Source: Bog-375 sp049587755
GTDB taxonomy: Bacteria; Acidobacteriota; Terriglobia; Bryobacterales; Bryobacteraceae
Assembly (NCBI GenBank): GCA_049587755.1
Contig: JBAVEN010000077.1
Coordinates: 1-64,000, forward strand
Length of the DNA stretch: 64,000 bases
Reading direction: 5' to 3'
The number at the start of each line of letters is the position of its first letter. Position 1 is the first letter of the stretch. Of this stretch, positions 58,494 to 64,000 are shown one piece after another. The notes beneath the pieces are model-generated. The model worked only from the letters and a program-made list of their open reading frames with translations, did not search any database and was not told the origin of the DNA. A program made the position numbers and the translations under genes.

Positions 58494-59930
58494 TTATCTT
58501 GCCGGGGTATTCTTGCGGGACGGAGCCTTGGCGAAATAGAGGTTCACGGCCCGATCGATGTTGGCGCGGGTGAGGCGCACGGCGCGGCCTTCGTACTCGG
58601 CAATTGCCTTCACCAACTTAAGGATGTCCATCGGATAGCAGGCACGCAATGTAGTGGCGCCGGCGGCGAAGCAGCGCTCCCGCATGTACTCGGCGCAGCC
58701 CGTTTCGGCGGGTACGCTGTGAACGGTGATGACCTGCTTGACGATCTGGTCGAAAATCTCGTCGCTGACGTCTTCCACCAGCACCTTGGTCTGGATGCGG
58801 CGCAGGAAGGCCTCGTCGGCCAGGTCGGCCGGGTCCAGGTTCGTCGAGAAAACCACCATGAGCTCGAACGGCACCTGGAACTTCATACCCGAGGCCAGGG
58901 TGAGATAGTCGACGCGGCGGTCCAGCGGAACAATCCAGCGGTTGAGCAACTGCTGCGGCGAGAGCATCTGGCGCCCGAAATCGTCGACCACCAGGATGCC
59001 GTTGTTGGCCTTCATCTGGCACGGCGCGATGAACACGTGAGTGGACTCATCGAGGCGCAATTCCAGCATTGCGGCTGAAAGCTCGCCGCCCATGGTGATG
59101 CAGGGGCGATGGCAGATGACCCAGCGCGGATCGAGAAACTCGTCTTCCGCTTCGATCTGCCGGTGCACGATGGGGTCGAAGACAGCGATAATGTGGCCGT
59201 CCACCTCCACGGCGTAGGGAACGATGATGGTGTCCTGGTAAATTCGCAGAATCCGCTCAGCGATGCTGGTTTTGCCGCTGCCCGTTCCGCCGTACAGAAA
59301 CAGCGACTGGTGGCCGATGAGCGAGGGGCCCAATTGATCCAGCAACGAATCCGGCATCACCAGGTCGTGAAACGCCCGGCGCAGGCTGTCGCGGCTGAGA
59401 CGCAGTTTGGCATCCTGTCCTCTGACCACTTCGTGGTACTGCTGAATCGAGACCGGAGCGGGCCCGACGTACTGGCAAACCTCGCTGCGAGCCGTAGCCA
59501 AATGCCGGCCCGCACCGGTCAGGGTGAACGAGTAGTCGTTGCCGACCATCCCCTTCACTTCCAGCAACTGCTGCTGCCGGAAATCATGGAACAAGGCTTC
59601 GAGAACCGGGAAGGAGAGTTTCAAAGACTCGTGCAGTGCTGAGAGCGTACCGGTGCCGTGCAGCCACAGATAGCGCAAGATCAGATCGCTGACCATGGCA
59701 CGCGGAATCCCCAGATCGCCGATCCGGTCGGGCGTGGTTGGCCTGACGCGAACTTCTTCGGTGGTGGCCGCAACCGCGGACGGCGGGGGGGCGACCGGCA
59801 GTGTTTTCGGGGGGGCGACCGGCAGTGTTTTCGGTGCGGCGACCGGCTTGTTCACGGGCTTCGGGACGCCGCGCGATTCCAAAATGATGAGATTGGGGTT
59901 AGTAGTAGCTCCCAGGCTTTCCAGGCTCAT
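58494..59930 (-). CDS. AAA+ ATPase with winged-helix-like N-terminal region
   Basis: A ~478-residue protein starting MSLESLGATTNPNLIILESR. It has a Pro/Ala/Lys linker with the tandem PKTLPVAP repeat (about 34-52) and a winged-helix-like region (RAMVSDLILRYLWLHGTGTL). The ATPase core has Walker A LYGGTGSGKTSIAERIL, Walker B NGILVVDDFGRQ and sensor-1-like VVFSTNLDPADL. MoxR-like or secretion-related roles are possible; the substrate is unknown. The ATG at 59930 is favoured over a GTG at 59948. It lies upstream of the TMTC-like gene on the same strand. Confidence 0.75.
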   Translation of the reverse strand: MSLESLGATTNPNLIILESRGVPKPVNKPVAAPKTLPVAPPKTLPVAPPPSAVAATTEEVRVRPTTPDRIGDLGIPRAMVSDLILRYLWLHGTGTLSALHESLKLSFPVLEALFHDFRQQQLLEVKGMVGNDYSFTLTGAGRHLATARSEVCQYVGPAPVSIQQYHEVVRGQDAKLRLSRDSLRRAFHDLVMPDSLLDQLGPSLIGHQSLFLYGGTGSGKTSIAERILRIYQDTIIVPYAVEVDGHIIAVFDPIVHRQIEAEDEFLDPRWVICHRPCITMGGELSAAMLELRLDESTHVFIAPCQMKANNGILVVDDFGRQMLSPQQLLNRWIVPLDRRVDYLTLASGMKFQVPFELMVVFSTNLDPADLADEAFLRRIQTKVLVEDVSDEIFDQIVKQVITVHSVPAETGCAEYMRERCFAAGATTLRACYPMDILKLVKAIAEYEGRAVRLTRANIDRAVNLYFAKAPSRKNTPAR

Positions 59931-60175
59931 GACATTGGCAATATACACTGCAACTCCGTGACCTATCCAGGATGGCGTTGGTTAGCCGGAATGTTACCGC
60001 CAAGGGTAGCCCGAATGTCTGCGCAGAGCTAACAACGGGAGTACAACTTTTGTTAATCTCGGCCTATGGGACCAACGGGCAACGTTGGAAACACAGGTTT
60101 TGTCGCATAATAGGATGGACTTAAGGGGGCGAGATGCGGCAGGGGATCGGCCGATCGAGCACGAGGGTATCGAAT

Positions 60176-63100
60176 ATGTGGCGAATATTGCGACACGGCT
60201 TGCCGGTTTTTCTGGCGGCCAGCGGTTGGGGGTTCGCCCAAATTGCGGATCGCAATATCAACATGGTGTCGGGTACCACCTGGCCGGACGGGGACCCGTT
60301 CCTGCAGCGGCAGAACGAACCCTCCATGGCCGCTTCCTCCCGCAACCCACGCCACCTGCTGGCCGGCGCCAACGATTACCGCACGGTGGACCTGCCAGGG
60401 CTGCCGAACGGCGAAACCGGAGATGCCTGGCTAGGGGTCTTCCAATCCTACGACGGCGGCCAGACGTGGACCAGCACGGTGCATCCGGGATGCCAGCAGA
60501 AGGTGCCGCAGTGCGCGGGCGCTCCGGCGCTGGCGGGATTCACCGCCGCGGCCGACCCGGTAGTGCGCGCCGGCGCCAACGGGATGTTTTATTACAGTGG
60601 CATCGCTTTCATACGCAGCGCCAATTCCGCCAGCGTGGTGTTCGTCGCCCGCTTCATCGACAACAACAACACCGACAGCGGCAACTCCATCCAGTACATC
60701 GACACGACGCCAGTGGCCTCGGTTTCCGGCAGTGTATTTGTCGACAAGCCCTGGCTGGCGGTCGATGTGCCGCGCCCGGGCAGCCGGGGCTGCCCGATTA
60801 ACGCCCCCCAGCCGGGCGGCGGCACACAGCCGGTTTCCGTCACGTCCGGCAACCTCTATGTCGCCTACACGACTTTTGCCAACGACAGCCTGCCGCCGGC
60901 GCAAATCCAGTTTTCGCGCTCGCAGGATTGCGGGGCGACCTGGAGCAAGCCGGTTCCGCTTTCCGACGACACCGTGAACCAGGGCGCCAATATCGCCATC
61001 GATCCGGTGAGCGGCACGGTTTACGTGGCCTGGCGCCGCTTCCAGAACGGGACGCTGAGCGACGCCATCCTGGTGACGCAATCCACCGACGGCGGCCAGA
61101 CTTTCAGTGCTCCGGTAGTGGTGGCCAATATCAATCCGTTCGATCAGGGCACCACCGATTTCAGCTTCCGCAGCAACGACTATCCCACCATGGCAGTGGA
61201 TGGCACCGGGCGGATTTACATAGCGTGGTCGCAGCGCGGCGCCGGCCAACCCGCCTCGGGCGGCGATGCGCGCGTGGTGCTGGCTACTTCGCACGATGGC
61301 GTCAACTGGAGTGCGCCCATGCTGGTCGACGATTTCGCCGGACGCGGCCACCAGTACATGCCGGCGATGACGTTCGGCGGCGGCCAGCTCATGATTATCT
61401 TCTACGACTTGCGCGAGGACTCGACGGTGGGCAACTTCACTCCTCTCGGCGGCGGCTTGTACTCGGAAACACGGCTGCCGGTTGGAGACCTGGCCACCAC
61501 GCCACCGCATCCCGAGAAGGTCTTCACGCCATATGTGATCGATGCCGCACCCGCGGACCTGAACGAGGGCGGCCTGCTGCGGCGCCACACGGTGGACGTG
61601 TGGGGGGCCCAGGCCGCAGCGGCGGACGTCCCCAGCTTCACCGCGCTGCGCATCTCGCAATACGAGATCGGAAGCCTGCCGGGATCGGGCACGGTCCAGC
61701 AGCTCCAGGTCGACCCACCCAATTTCCCCATGTTCTCGCAAGGCACGGTGCCGTTTGTCGGCGACTACCTGGACGTCACCGCCGTGCCCTCGATTATGCC
61801 GGGCGCGCAGCCGGGTACGTGGCAGTTCAACACCGCGCCAAGCTCGGCGGCGACGTTTCAGGCGGTCTGGACCGACGACCGCGACGTGCGCCCGCCGGCC
61901 GATGGCGATTGGACCGATTACACACCGCCGCAATCTTCCGCCATCACCGGCATCAGCGTGTTCGATCCCACTCAAGCGCAACCGGCCTGCGTGTCCGGAC
62001 AAACCGGCGACCGTAACCAGAACATTTACACGTCGCGGATCACGCAAGGCCTGGTGGCGTCATCGCCGGCGAATAACAAGGCGCTGGCAACGATCCAGCG
62101 TTCCTTCCCGGTGCTGGTGGAGAACTCTTCGGCGGGCGTAAAAACGTTCCGGCTGACGATTGCCGGCCAGCCAGGCGGAGGCTTGGCTTCATTTCTGCAA
62201 TCCTTTGTGCCCGGCTTACCCAATCCGCTGACCACGCTCGATATCACCGTGAACCCGGGCTCCAGCGCCTCGCGCATGGTTTATGTCACGGCGCCGAGCA
62301 CGAGCGCGCCGATCCTGGTGAAGGTGGTGGAGATTGCGGCGCCCGGAGCCGCCGCGCTAGCCGGCGGCCTCGAAAGTTCGGTGCTGCTCAATCCCGATCC
62401 CAGCAACCCGGGCAGTCCCGCCACCACGCAGGGCGAAATCTTCAACCCCGATATCGCTAATCCGGACATTGCCAATCCTGACATCGCCAACCCGGATATA
62501 GCCAACCCCGACATTGCCAACCCGGACATTGCCAACCCCGACATCGCCAATCCCGACATCGCCAACCTGGGAGTGGCCACTCCGGACATTGCCAATCCGG
62601 AAATCGCCAACCCGGACATCGCGAACCCGGATATCGCCAATCCCGACATTGCCAACGCCGCGATCAGCGATTCCAACGCGACGATTTCCAACCAGGGAGA
62701 CTCGACAGCCACTTATAACGTGCATTTCCTGCTGGCGCAGGCACCGGCCGCCAGCGTGAGCACGCAGTTGATTGTGGAGAACATTTACCGGACGCCGGTG
62801 GCTGACGGCTGCCAATTGACGGAGCAGCCTACGCCCATTGTGATCGCCAACACGCCGAATCCGCCGCTGGTGTTGCAGCAAGACCTGGCGCAGACGGCGT
62901 TGGGCCGGCAATTGGTGGCGCTGGCGCGGGGGAAACGCGGGGCCGGGGCCGGGCCGGGGCCGCGCGACATCACTGACATCACCGACAGCTCGGCGGGCAA
63001 CACCAGCATCACCTTGGCTCCGGGGCAGACCGTTCAGTTGACATTGCGTTTCTTCAACGCCGACAAGACGCAGCCGCTGGGCCTCGATCCGTTGCAAGAT

Positions 63101-64000
63101 GTGAACACGATCGTGATTTCGCAGGCCGTTAACACCGGCGCCGCGCTACCCAGCTTCGCTGCCACCCATCTGTTCGCAGCCAGCGCCAACCTGCCTTCCA
63201 CCATGGTGGGCGATGCATACACGGCTGCCCTGACCGCGGCCGGCGGCACGGCGCCGTACATGTTCACCCTGGTTTCCGGCTCGCTTCCCACCGGGCTCAA
63301 CTTGGGCGCCGACGGCGCCATTTCCGGCACTATCGGCGGGCAGCCGGGTAATTACTCCTTCAGCGTGCAGGTAACAGACAGCGCAACTCCTCCTTCGAAG
63401 CCAATTGTGGAGGACCTGAGCATTTACGTCGCCCCGGGCGCCGGCCTGGCGGTGACCAGCGTCTCGTTGGGCGGCGTGGAGGGTTCGACCCAAACCGACG
63501 GCGCCGCGGTCACGGTTACCGCGGCGGTGCAAAACACGGGAGGGCTGGCGGACAACGTGGCCGTGGTGGCCAGCCCGCAATCGAGCGGCGAAGCCGGAGC
63601 CAGTTGCGGAGCGCCTGACCCGGCCATGGCTTCGATTCCGGCCGGCGGCAGCCAGACGTTCGGGTTTCACTGCGGCCCGCTGATGGGCCGCGGCCCGCTG
63701 GCGTTCCTGGTGAAGGGAACGGGAGTTGACGATGCCACGGGCACGCAGGTGCCCGTCGCCGGGAGCGTCTCCGGCTCAGTTACGGTGAGCCCGCCGCTGC
63801 CCGTGGAAACCGCGACCGCTACCGCCGGAGGTCTGGCGTACATTTCGGGCACCTGGACGAATCAGAACGTGGTGGTGACGTTCACCTGCTCGCCCGCCAC
63901 CGGCCCGAGCACTTCCACCGTGGAGACGGTTTCCACGGACGGACTGAACCAATCCGTCAGCTTGCCGTGCAGCGATTCCTTTGGCGATACGACCACGGCA
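60176..64000 (+). CDS. very large secreted BNR/NPDIA-repeat/Ig-like protein, 3' end beyond the window
   Basis: An uninterrupted frame of 1275 codons runs from an ATG at 60176 to the window end, without a stop. It has a signal-peptide-like N-terminus (MWRILRHGLPVFLAASGWGF). Asp-box-like repeats follow (SYDGGQTWTS, STDGGQTFSA, SHDGVNWSAP), suggesting a beta-propeller in the first ~650 residues. A run of 14 NPDIA-type pentapeptides comes next (residues about 757-827). Ig-like segments follow, including a He_PIG-like domain (VSGSLPTGLNLGADGAISGT) around 1001-1085. It is probably an extracellular adhesin or structural protein. A GAGGG sequence lies eight bases before the ATG. Confidence 0.8.
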   Translation, partial: MWRILRHGLPVFLAASGWGFAQIADRNINMVSGTTWPDGDPFLQRQNEPSMAASSRNPRHLLAGANDYRTVDLPGLPNGETGDAWLGVFQSYDGGQTWTSTVHPGCQQKVPQCAGAPALAGFTAAADPVVRAGANGMFYYSGIAFIRSANSASVVFVARFIDNNNTDSGNSIQYIDTTPVASVSGSVFVDKPWLAVDVPRPGSRGCPINAPQPGGGTQPVSVTSGNLYVAYTTFANDSLPPAQIQFSRSQDCGATWSKPVPLSDDTVNQGANIAIDPVSGTVYVAWRRFQNGTLSDAILVTQSTDGGQTFSAPVVVANINPFDQGTTDFSFRSNDYPTMAVDGTGRIYIAWSQRGAGQPASGGDARVVLATSHDGVNWSAPMLVDDFAGRGHQYMPAMTFGGGQLMIIFYDLREDSTVGNFTPLGGGLYSETRLPVGDLATTPPHPEKVFTPYVIDAAPADLNEGGLLRRHTVDVWGAQAAAADVPSFTALRISQYEIGSLPGSGTVQQLQVDPPNFPMFSQGTVPFVGDYLDVTAVPSIMPGAQPGTWQFNTAPSSAATFQAVWTDDRDVRPPADGDWTDYTPPQSSAITGISVFDPTQAQPACVSGQTGDRNQNIYTSRITQGLVASSPANNKALATIQRSFPVLVENSSAGVKTFRLTIAGQPGGGLASFLQSFVPGLPNPLTTLDITVNPGSSASRMVYVTAPSTSAPILVKVVEIAAPGAAALAGGLESSVLLNPDPSNPGSPATTQGEIFNPDIANPDIANPDIANPDIANPDIANPDIANPDIANPDIANLGVATPDIANPEIANPDIANPDIANPDIANAAISDSNATISNQGDSTATYNVHFLLAQAPAASVSTQLIVENIYRTPVADGCQLTEQPTPIVIANTPNPPLVLQQDLAQTALGRQLVALARGKRGAGAGPGPRDITDITDSSAGNTSITLAPGQTVQLTLRFFNADKTQPLGLDPLQDVNTIVISQAVNTGAALPSFAATHLFAASANLPSTMVGDAYTAALTAAGGTAPYMFTLVSGSLPTGLNLGADGAISGTIGGQPGNYSFSVQVTDSATPPSKPIVEDLSIYVAPGAGLAVTSVSLGGVEGSTQTDGAAVTVTAAVQNTGGLADNVAVVASPQSSGEAGASCGAPDPAMASIPAGGSQTFGFHCGPLMGRGPLAFLVKGTGVDDATGTQVPVAGSVSGSVTVSPPLPVETATATAGGLAYISGTWTNQNVVVTFTCSPATGPSTSTVETVSTDGLNQSVSLPCSDSFGDTTTA
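62444..62656 (+). repeat. coding array of 14 NPDIA pentapeptide repeats
   Basis: A 15-bp unit (AAYCCSGAYATYGCC in degenerate form) is repeated 14 times inside the large ORF. It encodes NPDIA units with one degenerate unit (NLGVAT) and one NPEIA. The synonymous third-base variation shows selection on the peptide rather than fresh DNA slippage. Pentapeptide arrays of this period usually form a right-handed beta-helix or a rod; for this consensus the structure is unknown. Confidence 0.85.

Noticed and set aside
60431..62047. Long minus-strand frame (538 codons) opposite the giant ORF
   Set aside because: The plus frame has a signal peptide, Asp boxes and repeats; the minus frame has no recognisable domain.
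62444..62656. NPDIA DNA array as a possible CRISPR
   Set aside because: 15-bp period with no spacers, and it is coding; not a repeat-spacer structure.
62281..62712. Minus-strand frame with repeated AMSGLAISGL units
   Set aside because: It is the reverse translation of the NPDIA-coding array; synonymous variation favours the plus frame.
1..64000. tRNA, rRNA and tmRNA genes
   Set aside because: I looked through the intergenic gaps for cloverleaf arms, GTTCGA-type T-loops with CCA context and rRNA signatures and found none convincing; a covariance-model scan would be decisive.

Overview
ORGANISM. The window looks like a high-GC Acidobacteriota chromosome, most likely a Solibacter/Bryobacter-type lineage (order Bryobacterales). 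The best lineage marker is the C-terminal domain of the very large secreted protein at 40566-44048, which matches what I know as the 'Solibacter uncharacterized C-terminal domain' (TIGR03437). GloVer-type tandem repeats, a PEP-CTERM relic, REP-associated transposase relics and abundant dispersed palindromes fit the same lineage. Several apparent frameshifts suggest either real gene decay or assembly error. LAYOUT. 1-2.9 kb: an IS-like edge, a frameshifted gluzincin/TPR protein, an alkyltransferase-like (ATL) repair protein and a small AT-hook-like protein. 2.9-10.6 kb: a fused two-domain M16 peptidase, an RDD membrane protein, a sulfotransferase bracketed by two copies of a short dispersed element, a Na+/solute symporter coupled to a 44-residue membrane peptide, and an unknown 205-residue protein behind two strong hairpins. 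10.6-14.5 kb: an accessory island with two RAYT transposase relics, an orphan 372-residue gene between inverted repeats, and a 'graveyard' of LuxR, DedA and RHS fragments, each bounded by the same short motif. 14.5-25.4 kb: mostly housekeeping genes: HicAB, DedA, GlgC, MotAB, a PfpI-like protein lacking its cysteine, a Nudix hydrolase, a purine deaminase, a parvulin PPIase, a zinc ribbon protein, EtfAB, FabF and AcpP. 25.4-32.2 kb: an ABC exporter, a glycine-zipper surface protein, an O-antigen-ligase-like protein and a polytopic membrane protein. 32.4-37.7 kb: the complete ImuA-ImuB-DnaE2 mutasome, invaded by a ~65-75 bp palindromic repeat whose three copies are translated as protein. 37.8-47.4 kb: an HxlR regulator, an exported DinB-fold protein, a BNR-repeat protein coupled to a MoaD/ThiS-like protein, the GloVer/TIGR03437 giant, and a GH109-like oxidoreductase in operon with a symporter. 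47.6-50.1 kb: a PEP-CTERM relic and a GT39/TPR protein. 50.3-55.6 kb: a compact type III-A CRISPR effector operon (cas10-csm2-csm3-csm4-csm5) with no HD domain on Cas10, no cas6, cas1 or cas2, no array and no visible ancillary nuclease. 55.6-64 kb: a BON-domain protein, a TMTC-like membrane/TPR protein, an AAA+ ATPase, and a very large secreted BNR/NPDIA-repeat/Ig-like protein that runs off the right edge. HOW IT WORKS TOGETHER. acpP-fabF belongs to fatty-acid synthesis, with etfBA (electron transfer to the quinone pool) downstream on the same strand. imuA-imuB-dnaE2 is a damage-induced translesion cassette, with a possible LexA-like direct repeat next to the imuA start. The csm genes encode one ribonucleoprotein that must borrow crRNA and probably its effector from elsewhere. 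All positions and residue counts were made by eye. No similarity search was run, so family names rest on motif recognition.
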